Shown here: positions 20,815 through 32,047 of the stretch, piece by piece
Layout of the letters: each line of letters opens with the position of its first letter
How positions within the stretch are numbered: the stretch's first letter is position 1
Origin: Siphonodentalium dalli
Lineage: Eukaryota > Mollusca > Scaphopoda > Gadilida > Siphonodentaliidae
DNA length: 64,000 bases
NCBI GenBank assembly: GCA_032622095.1
Contig: CP136063.1
Location: 120,054,723-120,118,722, forward strand
Direction of reading: 5' to 3'
Translations under genes and position numbers: made by a program
Notes under the pieces: model-generated
The model's input: the letters and a program-made list of their open reading frames with translations, nothing else
Told to the model about the DNA's origin: nothing
Database searches by the model: none

Positions 20815-22420
20815 AGTTTGGAAATGCCACACTCAGAGACCCAGAAGACATCGTGGATGGTTGGAAAGTATACGTCGGAAATCATTTTAAAAGGGGTATT
20901 CATCGGGATCCCATTTTCGAAGCTCATGTGGAAGATACTGTCAGGAAACTTCGGGTCCCCAATGAAAACGTAGGGGGAACACATGTTGATTTTTCCTATC
21001 CTGTGTCGGACGGTGAGGTTCGTGCTTCCATCCAAACACTTAAGAAACACAAGGCCGGTGGTCTCACACTGGTAGTTAACGAACACCTTATACACGGTCC
21101 GACCAAGCTTTATTATATACTCAGGGAACTATTCTCTTCAATGTTAGACCATGAGTTTATACCCATGGATATGAAGGTCGGAGTAATAGTCCCAATTTAT
21201 AAAGGCAACCCAAAGCCTATTGACAACCCAGATAGTTACAGGGCAGTTACCTTGTTACCAGTTATTTATAAGCTCTTTGAATCAGTTATTCTGGAAAGGT
21301 TGTTACAATCAGAACTTTTCTCAAAAATTCCAAACTACCTCCAAAATGGCTTCCAGAAGGGTATCGGTGTAGTGTTACTTCTTTTCTTTTACAGGAAAGT
21401 GTTGCATTCGGACACAGCAATAACTCTACGGTATACGCCGCCTTTCTAGATTCACAAAAGGCGTTTGATCGTGTGTGGCACGGTGGTTTAATATATAAGT
21501 TACATGGAAAAGGTATCGGTGGACGTATACTGAGAGTTATTGCTGGCATGTATACTGACACCAATAGTGTAGTAAGGTGCTACGATATTCACTCTGATCA
21601 ATTCTATGTAGCGCAAGGAACCAGACAAGGGATCATCATGTCACCTTTCCTGTACTTGCTCTACATCGATGATCTCCTTAATACGCTTTCTGAAGCACCA
21701 GAAGGTCTTCACGTAGACTCTGTATCATGTGCCTGTCCCACAACCGCCGACGATGTATGCTTATTTTCATTTCCCGAGGGAGGCTTAAAGAAGCTCCTCA
21801 CCATATGCAATAACTATAGCATCGCCTGGAAATTTGAGTATTCGGTTGCAAAAAGCCAAATAGTAGTTTTTGATCACAAACGAACTCACAAGAATAAAGG
21901 TATCAACACAAAGTGGAACCTTGGTGGGAATAACATAGCAGAAGTGGAGAGTGTAGTGCACCTCGGTATACCACAAAGCCGCAAATCAGATCGTAAAACG
22001 AACATTGATAGGTCGTGTAAGATACTGCGGAAAACATTTTTCGGTGCATGCATGTCATTTACCACGAAACGCCTTTCGCCGATCTCACAGCTGACCATAT
22101 TTAAACACGTTGTTCTCCCGAAAGCACTCTACGGCTGTGAGATGTGGTACCGGCTACCAGAAGCCAACATATTACAACTTGAGCTATCTTACCGCATGTG
22201 CATCAAAACAATTCAAGGTCTACCGACAAGGACGAGCACAGAAATCGCATTGTCCCTGCTCGGAGTCAACCCGCTCAAACTTGAAATTGAAAAGAAAACA
22301 CTTTTATTCATGGGCACTTTAATAAATTTACCATGCAATCACCGTGTCGCTCTCCGCATTTTCCTATTCAATCTACACGGTCATATAATATTTAAACGGC
22401 CTCCAATTGGCTTCATATGA
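20784..22420 (+). pseudogene. LINE family W reverse transcriptase and post-RT region
   Basis: Frame 20784-21449 holds LKKHKAGG (motif 0), VGVIVPIYKGNPKPIDNPDS, YRAVTLLPVIYKLFESVILE and NGFQKG. A frameshift follows, and AFLDSQKAFDRVWHGGLIYK starts just before 21473. Frame 21473-22420 has GTRQGIIMSPFLYLLYIDDL and TADDVCLFS as the catalytic box (T in place of the usual Y/F), then HLGI and LPKALYGCEMWYRLPEANIL. The 315-codon frame is the largest intact piece. Post-RT sequence ends in HGHIIFKRPPIGFI without a zinc knuckle. Confidence 0.85.
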
Positions 22421-22429
22421 GACATTATT

Positions 22430-23650
22430 CCTATTAGTCGGATTCCTTATGTCGAAAAAAATGGTCGCGCGTTTTCGGAATGTTAAAAGCGATATGAGAA
22501 CAGTTTCTACACCACCAGTGTGTCTATTTTCAGAATCTACCTGTTTCCAGCTTGATATTTTAATGGAAACAGGTTGGTGTGAGGCTTTTGTTTGTGTACC
22601 CCTCTATTTTTCCCGTCCAACTGGTAATAAAAACATGCTATTATACGCATAGCAAGTTCGGTAAGTGGCTTTCTTTGTTCTTGGAAATCGAAAAACATGG
22701 GGAGGTCTTGCCACAAATTACTTAATTACATATCTTAATAAGGAATAGTGTCATAATATCATCAGATGAATTGTATTTATGACTGCATTTTCAATTTTCT
22801 TTCCCAAATATTAAGGTATTGTATATTCTTAAAATGAGCTACATCACATATAGACGAACATGAACAATCTACAAGGATATCTTGATCATATACCACAAAC
22901 AAAACTTCGATACATCGATTTTTGGTAAATATATCGCAGAAAAGCTAACCCTACCCCCACCCTCGCTGATTTCACGGTCGAAAACAATGGTCGCGCCATT
23001 TCGGATTGTCTAAGACGACATGCGAACGGTTTATTTGTCAATAGCGTGTCTACTTTCAGAGTTTACCTGTGTCCAGTTGAAATTTTATTGGAAAAAAGTG
23101 TTTTTGGACTGTTTTAATAATTTAAAGAGCGTTTGCTTATTATACAAATATTAATCCTCATAACTAACTTTCTGGTGGACTGTGCGAGTTGAAATTAACA
23201 AAAGTATCAAATATGGCGGTCGACTTTCAGAGTCTACTTGTTTCCACATTTTAGTGGAAACAAATTGTTTGGACGGTTTAAAAAATTTAAAGAGCGTTTC
23301 CTGATTATACAGATATTAACTAACACGATTAGCCTTTTCATGAATTGTGCGAGTTTAAATTATGCACATACATATGTCAAGTATGACTCTGAAATGTATT
23401 TTTGAGAATGGTGTCGTCAGATAAGTCTCCGCGGGTGCAGTACTACAGTTGCGAACAAAACTAACGTTGAACCCTATAGAGAGCGTTTCCTGGTTATACA
23501 AAATATAACTAACACGATTAGCCTTATCATGAATTGTGCGAGTTCAAATTATGCACATATATCAAGTATGACTCTGAAATGTATTTGTGAGAATATTGGT
23601 ATCGTCAGATAAGTCTCTGCGGGTACAGTACTACAGTTGCGATCAAAATT
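22430..23650 (+). repeat. Locally duplicated repeat region
   Basis: Two related blocks start near 22450 and 22975 (AAAAATGGTCGCGC; CTATTTTCAGAATCTACCTG / CTACTTTCAGAGTTTACCTG; TTTCCAG; TGGAAAC). A unit of about 190 bp is tandemly repeated at 23288-23460 and 23478-23650 (GAGCGTTTCCTG, TAACACGATTAGCCTT, GAATTGTGCGAGTT, AGTACTACAGTTGCGA). After the second unit the pattern resumes only at 24467 (TTAACGTTGAACC), because a retroposed sequence sits between. No coding content. Confidence 0.75.
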
Positions 23651-24466
23651 TAAAGTCAAACAGGGAGAAGTTACTTAGAAGTAAAACTTTAGGTGAAAAC
23701 AGGATTTTTCTAAGTCATGGTCATGTTACCTATTTTTATATAGCCACCTGTTGGTGTATCGATGGCACCAGGTCAAATTTCATATTAATTAATGCACACA
23801 CAGGCCTGCAAATAGTGTGTCATTTGAGAATGAGGTCCCCAGAGGTGAATTTAGTGATGATATCCCACACAGTGGGCTAGCATCACCAAATTCACCCTTT
23901 TGGGAGCTCACTCTGCTTAGGCCTCATCTTAGAAGTACTTACCTGCATAGTCTCAAATTAACATTGCATGTTTTTGGTAACTTTTTCCCTTCTGGGAAAT
24001 TTCTGTATCCCCTAATTTGCAGAAGATAAAATACATAATAGAGGTGACTAATGGGTGAACATCACCAACTTTAACTGGGGTAATTCAATCTGATCCTAGG
24101 ACTTCCATAACAGCTGAGGGTAAGCAAAATGAGGTTCCCAGATGGAGCATTTGGTGATGTTAGCTGCCTTGCAGGATGGTGTCACTAAATTCACCCACTG
24201 GGGACCTCGTTCTGCAAATGACAGACACACTATTTTCAGGCTTGGCCACACATCAATCTGAAATAAATCACTTTTTATAGATGTAGACTTTGATTTAAAT
24301 GGTGGAGCCCCAAAATATGACTCCCGAATCGGGTGCCGAGAAAAATAGTACACCATTAAATAGTATAACGATACCTGATATTAACAATGATAGAGTTTGT
24401 GTATATATTGAAGTTATGTAGCATAGAATAAAGTTTACTGCAACAGAAAAAAAAAAAAAAAAAAAA
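23651..24466 (+). mobile_element. Retroposed sequence with polyadenylation signal and A20 tail
   Basis: AATAAA at 24427-24432 is followed 14 bp later by about 20 A (24447-24466), after which the flanking repeat resumes with TTAACGTTGAACC. In the paralogous junction near 23450-23475 the repeat is continuous (GCGAACAAAACTAACGTTGA). The left junction is ATCAAAATT (about 23642-23650), so AAAATT-type bases are present on both sides of the insert, as expected for a LINE-mobilised transcript with a short target duplication. The body (about 800 bp) has no open frame of note but contains two palindromic blocks (23829-23930 and 24128-24222), so it may derive from a transcript 3' UTR. Confidence 0.7.
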
Positions 24467-24740
24467 TTAACGTTGAACCATATAGATAGTTTGACAATTT
24501 ACTCAAATGTTCACAGTGGTGGAACTTAATGGCTATCATGTATGCATGGCTCTTACATGTAATCTATCGTAACTACATGTTATTTTACAAAATTAACTTG
24601 CAATATAATCAGGCCACCAGATACAGTAGTTGATAAAAAATGTGGTTCACATCAGTCACATACATTGCCAGGACGAAGTACCGCATAATACGGAGTTGTG
24701 TGCTAACAAATCTGCGAGTCATATTTATGTAAGTGTCAGT

Positions 24741-25877
24741 CAAAACTTTTAGAACATGGGAATATTTTTTTTATTTCGTGACCACGAAATACTAATTCGT
24801 GGCCACGAAATAACTTATTCGTGGCGACGAAATAAATAATTCGTGGCCACGAAATAACTAATTGTGATATGCGATCGCCAGTCCCATTGTTGTAATGGAA
24901 GCGGATAGAGATGATCTGGTTGTAGTTGTCCACCATCTTGGCATGAGCCACGGCGATTTGAGATAAAGGGTGTTGTAGGGTGGCCCGTAAAACAAATTAA
25001 GTAATCATCCCTTTCACCAACTCGATCCAAAGTTGCCGCCGTCCTGTGGGGGTGGGTTAAATAGGCACCCACGACATTCAGTATATCTTGGGGCCACCAT
25101 ACAGCACCAATTTATACACATCAAACGGATAAGGGGCCGAGAAATTGTATAGGTGCCATATTTGAACCCATCTGGGGTGGCCATTTTGGATCGGGGATGG
25201 TGAAAGCGGGTGAATATTTAGTTTGTCTCAGGGGTCACCATACAACACACTGTACCATATATGGACCCCTCTGATCAGTTATCATTTTCGCTAGAGTGCA
25301 TGGTCTGAAGGTGTGAAAATTTAGCTTGTTTGCAAGCCACGGTACAACACCCTTTATTTGATCTATATCGTTCAGGTGACCGAGAAATAATGTGTACCTC
25401 TTTGACCCCTTCTGAGCGGCGACCATTTTGGATCGGGTATTGTTGAAAGGGGTGAAATTTATAAGTTTGTTTTTGGGCCCACCCTACTAAACCCCTTATT
25501 TGACTTAAATTGGCCAATATGCTGAGAGAAATTTCATTCCCATTCGATCCCTTGTGGTAAAAACTAATGAATATTCAGTTTGTCTTGGAGCCACCTGACC
25601 CGTGTTTCCCCATTCTCTCTGGGCTAGTTTATATCAGACGTTCCTATCCCCATAGAGCCCGGATCCCACGTCATAAGGTTGTTTGTAGTAGCTTCTTTGC
25701 GATCGTATGCATTGTTTCTAAAACATCAACTTAGTGTAACCATACCGTAAATGTATCTGGATATATGCAAAGGCCACGAATTAGTTATTTCGTGGCCACA
25801 AAATAGTTATTTCGTGGCCATGAATTAGTATTTCATGGCCACAAAAAAAAATTCCCATGTCCTAAACCAGCCACCGT
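24741..25877. mobile_element. Palindrome-ended element (CGTGGCCACG family)
   Basis: Inverted termini: the left reads ACATGGGAATATTTTTTTTA, then three or four copies of the palindromic unit TTCGTGGCCACGAAATA. The right mirrors this (CGTGGCCACAAAATAG ... AAAAAATTCCCATGTCC) and ends with CAGCCACCGTA at about 25867-25877. The interior (about 24860-25760) is a diverged tandem repeat of 130-170 bp units carrying CACCATACA(A/G)CAC, GGGGTGAAA(T/A)TT and CATTTTGGATCGGG. Antisense open frames at 24815-25517 follow these units and are not convincing genes. It shares its outer end with 5643-5818. Class unknown. Confidence 0.75.
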
Positions 25878-26400
25878 AGCTTATGGATCATTCTGTTTTA
25901 GTATTAAATTTGGAGAAACCCGACCAGCATCCATGTAACAACTCATCTATGCCAATGATATGTTTAGCCATATACCTGTGTATAGGGTGGTATTGTTTAA
26001 AAATGTTAAACAATGTTATCATGTCCATATGTATTGCTAAATATTGCTGGGCTTATATAGATGGTTGTTCTATAATTCCTGGTCGGGTTTATCCGATGCA
26101 GTTAATACTCAAATGTGAAATTTGAGATATACCTGGTCGTCAAAGTGAACCAGATGTCTTATTTAAGGCTAGCAACGGTTGCTAATCAAATACCACAATG
26201 GTGTAATAATCAGTCATTGGTATTGCCTTAATTTAGTCAGTGTCTAATCACACGGTGCTGGTTTTGTTCAAAGTTGGGCACATGCATGTCTAAAACTATG
26301 CAGCCATGTTCTGCATAGGCCACTGATCATTATAAGATCGGGAGACTTTGCCACCGGTCCCGATAGCTCCTTAGTAACGATTACTAAGCACCTACTCGGA
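25878..26400. other. No gene recognised
   Basis: An 80-codon frame at 25883-26125 (+) has no recognised motif. Nothing else is visible. Confidence 0.4.
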
Positions 26401-26412
26401 ATTTGCAGGAAA

Positions 26413-26763
26413 ATGCAACTATGGTTGATATTTATTTTACTCATTAAGCTCTACTTTATTGGAAATTCGAATTTACTTGATTTTCACAACTATACACCAA
26501 GCGTGGAGATTAACTGTGGTCAGAATATTGGTGGTGAATGTTGGGTTTCAGTCACTGTACTGAAGTTGGCCAAAAGTAACTGGCGTGGGAAGTGTGAAAG
26601 CAAAGCCTATACTGCTACAGTAAAGATCTCCATTTATTCTCGTGTTTTTATAGCAAAATGTGACTTTTTTGGTCCAAATACCACCAATTTCACAAGGAAT
26701 ATTAATTTTTTGTCAATTTTATCACAAAACGGCCATAAAAACCGACAAATACCTTTAAAATAG
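26413..26763 (+). CDS. Doubtful 116-codon ORF with a hydrophobic N-terminus
   Basis: An open frame starting MQLWLIFILLIKLYFIG, a hydrophobic stretch that could be read as a signal peptide, followed by a region with four cysteines and two N-glycosylation-type sequons (residues about 65-105). Against it: the C-terminal half turns into TTTTTGGCCAAA-like AT-rich sequence, there is no homologous family I recognise, and no splice or poly(A) context supports it. Listed only because a secreted-type N-terminus is uncommon among chance frames. Confidence 0.15.
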   Translation: MQLWLIFILLIKLYFIGNSNLLDFHNYTPSVEINCGQNIGGECWVSVTVLKLAKSNWRGKCESKAYTATVKISIYSRVFIAKCDFFGPNTTNFTRNINFLSILSQNGHKNRQIPLK

Positions 26764-26779
26764 GGATTTTTGCCACAAT

Positions 26780-26985
26780 GAATTTATGGTTATTTTTACG
26801 AGTTTGCGGAGAAAATGCCTTTTTTGCAGAAAATGCCCTTTTTTGCAGAAAAGTGCCCTTTTTGTAGGCTCTGCCCCCCTGCCCTTGGATGCTTCCGGTG
26901 CCCCTGCACCGCAGTGCAGATCGGACATGGCCATATGTACAATGTATAGGCCTATTAGCAAGTGGCCCTAATAGGATTCCATAGT
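26780..26985. repeat. Short GCAGAAAATGCCC repeats and a solo MITE end
   Basis: 26800-26870 has three tandem copies of a 19-bp unit (TTTTTTGCAGAAAATGCCC). 26951-26983 (TATTAGCAAGTGGCCCTAAT then AGGATTCCATA) is identical in type to the right terminus of the GC-rich MITE at 38331-38693, so it is a solo or deleted copy of that family. Confidence 0.65.
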
Positions 26986-27119
26986 TCCATATAGACCCGA
27001 CCAATTGGGTATATGTGTGCCCGCTTACTGGAAAGCCGCCCTGCACGCAAGAGCAAATCTGAATTGATATCTGTGGGGCAATGTATGTACGAACTGTAGT
27101 TGGAGCAGAGGCTTGTATG

Positions 27120-28460
27120 TGACTATTGAAAGTCACTTTTCGGGACAACTCATGTATTGGTGAATATAAGGCACTCATTTGCCTTTCACAATATCATCAA
27201 CCTTGGATCTTTGTTGTCTTATGGCTAACTGTTGTCTTGGCTGTAGTGGGGAATAATCGCGTGGAGTACATACAGCAATTATTTCCATTCCATGAAATGT
27301 CCCGTGACCATCTAGTGTTGCAACATTGTGGTCCACGTTATCTGCAACCCACTGTGTAAACGTCCCTGGGAAATATGAAGCAAGAACACTGTCGTCATCT
27401 TCGGCCTGGATTACTGACTGCTTGTACAACTCAACTTCATAGTAATTAATCGAGAAGCCTAATCGCGATAGTTCCGTTACAAGCCAATTTGATCGAAATA
27501 TATAGTCCAGCTCGACGCCAAGGCCGATTAAAATCAGTAATACCACTGATCGTGGTCGTGCTGCTTGAATAATAGACTGACCAATACTGATTTGCTTCAA
27601 TTCTAAAAGAACCAGAACTTTCAACAGAGTTAGCAGATGGGCTGTCGAGCGTTTACCTCGCTCAACATCAGAAATGTCATCCATGCTAGTGTAAGGATGT
27701 ACACTGTACTCCATCTCACTCAATTGAGCTCTGATAATCTTGGCAGCTGCCATTACTATCCTCTCGGCTTCTTCCTCAAAGTCATTTTTTTCTCGGCGTA
27801 CCACTTATCATTGATTATGAAATTGGCCATATTTCTGAAACAAATAACGTTGATTCGACCATCCACCTCAGCAAAAACTATGTAGGTGGTCAAGTAACTT
27901 CTCCTTTAGCCATTTTATGGAATATACTTCGGACCCACCAGAGAATTCTACCATCTTACTATGAAGTTCATAGAGAGTGTATAATTCGGCACCAGATTCT
28001 GACTCAATCCACTCATAGACAATTTGAAACCATTGCTGCATTTCATAGTCTATTTTCCAACCGGACTGTAGCTTTCGATCCGTTGGTACTGTGATATATT
28101 TTTTCAACATGAAACGATTGAGACAACTGTCATGGTAAACAGCTTCAGCCGCAACCAGATCAATACAACCATGTTTTGTTTGGACAAAAAGATAAACGAA
28201 TCCCCCCTTTTCGCGCAACACTCTAATAACTTGTTGCGCAGTGGAAGTGTGGTGACACTTCGAACTTGTGTTCTAAGAGGATTGTTTTTATCGAAATGGG
28301 CATATTGTCCACATATCAAGCAGTCATATTTGTAAATGAAAGGTAACAGGCTAGATCTGAGTTTTTTTGTCGATGACATCTCAACATTGCCACTAGCACT
28401 GCACAACCCTCTCTTAGAATCTGTAAAATCACGTCTGCATTTTCTATGTACCAACGCATT
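27120..28460 (-). pseudogene. Frameshifted VADNVDHN/HGTFHGM-type repeated protein
   Basis: Minus strand, in order: NALVHRKCRRDFTD and CLICGQYAHFDK (28470-28290), then SFIFLSKQ; frame 28221-27868 with CIDLVAAEAVYHDSCLNRFM; FRNMANFIINDKWYAEKK (27850-27790); frame 27804-27175 with ERIVMAAAKIIRAQL, LLILIGLGVELDYIFRSNWL, WVADNVDHNVATLDGHGTFH and GMEIIAVCTPRDYSP. At least three frameshifts. From memory this is a large repeated family of animal genomes, transposon-like in its copy number; I cannot name its enzymatic class. The N-terminus is cut by a TTAA-type MITE at 28468. The HEEADT fragment at 1133-1327 is probably from the more C-terminal part of a relative. After KGK the frame has a stop, then VPYIHQY. 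Confidence 0.75.
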
Positions 28461-28467
28461 TCTAATA

Positions 28468-28903
28468 GGACAACAATCCGATCAGAGGGTCCTATATTAC
28501 TATTTCTTTTGGCTTTGGGGGTAAAAAATATTTGATTCGAGTCGAGGAACCCATCAAACAAAGATCAGAGTTATTAGATATTGATTTTTGAAATTTGTTA
28601 ATTTCTCGAGATGAGTACTAATATTTGCCGTCAATTTTGAAACCTGCTCGAGATGAGTACACCAAAACTCTATTCAAACAGACAAGGATGGATAACTCTA
28701 AAATCAAATGGTAATAATAACGCAATTTCGACTACGTACTGGGCCAGAAAGAATTCCCGATAATGAAAAATAATAGATTTCTAAAATCGATATCTAACAA
28801 ATCTGAGCTTTGATGGGTGACTTCCTCGACTCGAATCAAATATTTTTGACCCCCGAAGCCATTGAAATAGTAATTGAGATGAGTTTTATCGGATCGAGTA
28901 CCT
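28468..28903 (-). mobile_element. MITE of the TTAA family (family T)
   Basis: The right end is GAGTACCT followed by TTAA (28904-28907), as in the intact copy at 50855-51323. The two halves form long subterminal inverted repeats: TTTGATTCGAGTCGAGGAAC at 28531-28550 mirrors GACTTCCTCGACTCGAATCA at 28819-28838. The left terminus is less clear: CAACAATCCGATCAGAGGGT is present but AGGTACTC is not. It lies at the truncated N-terminal side of the pseudogene at 27120-28460. Confidence 0.75.
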
Positions 28904-28909
28904 TTAATA

Positions 28910-31645
28910 CACTGTATCGATATGATAATAGTGCTGCGAAGTAGCTATGCGATGTGAGCGAGAGTTTGACTTGCATACAAGTGACAAAATGTGTCGATGC
29001 TTTGTGGGTGGCGGATGCCTGGCAAATTAACAAAGGGCATTTGGATACGCATAGTTCAGTACACAATGTTTGGTGTGGCATTAATATACTATATGACGCA
29101 GGGGGGGGGGGTCGGAAAAATATTTCAGGCACGTATGGCATTTTTTCCCTTTCGATCATTTTTTTGTACCCACCCACCCCCATCGCCAATTTTTTTTCCG
29201 TTTACAGCAGTTTTTTCCGACCATTTTTTGACACCCACCCCCCCTTTTAACACTAAAACAGAGATTTGCGGGGGGAAATTCACTGTAAACAGCTGTATAT
29301 GAATTTCTGTGCATACTATTTATCATGGATGTTAACATGGACATGTAAATAGGAATGAGTCATTTTGAGGTCATTCGGCCAAAAAAACATGGCTGCCAGC
29401 GTCCATCTTGGATTTCAAAATTTGCAACAAAATACAACACGATAACTGCCTGCAGTCAGTTTACCAGTTAGAATTACATTATTTCTCTCATTCAAAGTGG
29501 TTTTGAAGCCCAACTCATTGCCAAAACACTAAAAAAAAACAAGCAGAATTTTTTTTTTTAGTTGCGGAAAAAATTGCTTGTTGGTGGCTTTTTCACCCCC
29601 CCCCCCCCCCCCCCTGTATGACGCATGAAGATCATATTTGACGCTCTTTACTAACTCCATGTGTAATAGCCATTCATTGTGATTGCATGGGAGAATCAAA
29701 ACAAAATGGGTTAAATGTGACCCCCTTGCACAGTTCTCGGGTTCGTTATTTCCCAGTCGGATTTAGGTGGATTTTGGAATATTCATGAGATATCCACCAC
29801 ATACCTGCCCCAAACTCGGTTCTGAACATATTTATATTTCAGCAGCTGAGTTAACAATTGCTCTTCTTTTATTGGGTCAATGTACATATACTATACGGGT
29901 GTTCTGTTATATTCATAAAATAACCACTAATTTTCTATAAACATGCTACCAAAATGATTTAAAAGAATTACAAATACCCCATAGTTGATCAATAAATAGG
30001 TAGTGTTATAGTTTTAAGTATTTTATTTTTTCTATTTTTTTTATCTGAAATTTCATGTTTTGGGGTAGGGTTAATATTTTTCAGATATTTGTACTCTATG
30101 TTTAATTAAATTATCCACGTTTCATATTGACGTATTCAGGACATGCTTGTGCACATTTAAATATCATTTGCGACACATTCGATGAACAAATCTCCAAACA
30201 ATATACAATTTACTCGGATATATTTTTGAAAACGCGACACATTTTTGCGAAACTGAATGATATTTTCGTTAAAAAAAATTAAATTTCGCAGAAACTGTGG
30301 CCAATATTGACTTATTTACAAAGTTAAATACATACTGGATGTAATATATATAACAGTTACAATAATATATCAATGTTATCTTGGTACCCAATGTTTGCCA
30401 ATGAATCGCTCATTAGAAAATCAGCACACATATTTGAAAGTGATGTAGAAAAAATTGCTCATAGCGGATTTTAGCGGATTTTGGATATATTATTCGGGAG
30501 ATATTCCCGCGTCCAATGGCGTAAAAACCGCTTCTCTACCAATTTCTTCTAGGTTCACCATTTTTTTTCGCCTTCTCCGACTATACTAGATAGCTCGGCC
30601 GGATTGCCAGGAGAAGCCGGAGGTCTTTAAGGTAGATTCCTGATTACTATTAAATGCTGATACTCCAACTCTAGTATCTGGCATTCCAGTGATTGCCCTG
30701 TGACCAAGTAAATTGCATTAACCTGACAAGATGATGGAGAAATTATACACCTTGGATGTGCTGACACAGAAAATCCACGTATGTGGCAAGACATTAATCA
30801 CCATTATCCACAAAGATCGGAAGGTGGCCAACTGAAAGTTGAATGCAGTGCTGACTGAAAACTTTGCTATTATGGCGGTAGAACTCATATATAGACACTC
30901 TGATTATGCCTAGACACACGTTTTGCATAAATCCGGGCAAGAACTTCGAGAATTTTTCAATTTAAAATTTCATATACCGTTAATCACCATCTTCATTGAA
31001 TAATTATACAATATTAGCAGTCTAATAGAATCAATGGCATTCTTATGCTTCTGAATGGTTATAATATTATGTTGTTTGTCTCTTCGGTCACACAACAAGC
31101 AAATCACCAATCAACTTATTGTCTTGGTTCTTTAATATAAGCGGGAGCGTTATGTGTGGTATAATGTTGGGTTATTTATTTTTCATTAAATCATATTACC
31201 ACGTTTTATTACAATGAAAAATAAAGAAGACACAAATAATTCAGCCCAATGCACAATTATATGCGACTTGGTCCATTTAAGCCGAGAGCAATAAACTGAA
31301 AAAATAGGCCACGTTATTGGAGACGCGTCTTTCAAATTCCTGAATCAAGATCTTGAATCAAGAAACAAATGGTTCACTCTTGAACTTCAGACATGATATA
31401 GAGTGGGTATACAAACTGCACTCGGAAAAAGATCCTTTTTTTTTTTTAAAGAAGTACCTGAAACAGTGAACGTTTAAAGATGGTTCATGTCACGTGTCGT
31501 GGTCGCCATAACTAGGGTCTGGAATCCTGAATACACATTTCAATGCTCTCTGTGCGTAATAGCAAATGCCTTGCCGGTACCGTTAGTATTTTGCCCAAAA
31601 TATTGGAAAATGACTAATTGAGAAACAAATGGAGTTTATTTTTCC
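28910..31645. other. No gene recognised; homopolymer runs
   Basis: AT-rich DNA with G11 at about 29101-29111 and C19 at 29596-29614. 29355-29410 contains GAGTCATTTTGAGGTCATTC and AACATGGCTGCCAGCGTCCA, the inverse of the family A tandem unit, so one old minus-strand unit is present. 30570-30700 and 31190-31330 (repeat R1) hold further repeat-like sequence. No convincing exon. Confidence 0.45.
31195..31330 (+). repeat. Interspersed repeat R1, second copy
   Basis: AAGACACAAATAATTCAGC, CAATGCACAA and GGTCCATTTAAGCCG(A)GAGCA correspond in order to 10003-10090. Non-coding. Confidence 0.5.
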
Positions 31646-31649
31646 TTAT

Positions 31650-32047
31650 CATCCCTCTAGATGAATGATAAACCATTCCAGTGTGTAGACGTATATCTGA
31701 ATATCAGACTCCTTAACATCCCTCTAGATGAATGATAAACCATTCCAGTGTGTAGACGTATATCTGAATATCAGACTCCTTAACATCCCTCTAGATGAAT
31801 GATAAACCATTCCAGTGTGTAGACGTATATCTGCATATCAGACTCCTTAACATCCCTCTAGATGAATGATAAACCATTCCAGTGTGTAGACGTATATCTG
31901 CATATCAGACTCCTTAACATCCCTCTAGATGAATGATAAACCATTCCAGTGTGTAGACGTATATCTGAATATCAGACTCCTTAACATCCCTCTAGATGAA
32001 TGATAAACCATTCCAGTGTGTAGACGTATATCTGAATATCAGACTCA
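31650..32047 (+). repeat. 67-bp tandem repeat, six copies
   Basis: Unit starts at 31650, 31717, 31784, 31851, 31918 and 31985, exactly 67 bp apart; the last unit lacks its final few bases. The units appear identical apart from one A/C difference (ATCTGAATATC or ATCTGCATATC): units 3 and 4 carry C. There are no spacers, so it is not a CRISPR. Near-identity implies recent expansion or homogenisation. Each unit contains CATTCCAGTGTGTAGACG and TCTAGATGAATGATAAAC. Confidence 0.97.

Larger units (their letters stand above)
19503..22420 (+). mobile_element. Non-LTR retrotransposon with APE endonuclease and RT (family W), frameshifted
   Basis: Covers endonuclease, linker, RT and post-RT in five or six plus-strand frames separated by frameshifts or stops (near 19857, 19927, 20240, 20340, 20555, 20800 and 21440). 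The endonuclease and RT motifs are those of apurinic-endonuclease-type LINEs of the jockey/I/CR1 group. Its RT differs clearly from family Y and from the L1/Tx1-like element. No poly(A) tail or clear target duplication was identified; the 3' boundary lies between 22420 and about 22650. Confidence 0.9.

Noticed and set aside
20643-21095. A 150-codon minus-strand frame
   Set aside because: It overlaps LINE family W coding sequence, which has clear motifs on the plus strand.
24815-25517. Minus-strand frames of 63-85 codons
   Set aside because: They lie in the repeated interior of the palindrome-ended element and have no recognisable motif.
28836-29344. Frames of around 100 codons on both strands near the G and C runs
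   Set aside because: They consist largely of homopolymer and low-complexity translation (PPPP, FF runs) and overlap each other on both strands.
31650-32047. Regular direct repeats that could suggest a CRISPR array
   Set aside because: The units abut with no spacers and the genome is eukaryotic; it is a simple tandem repeat.
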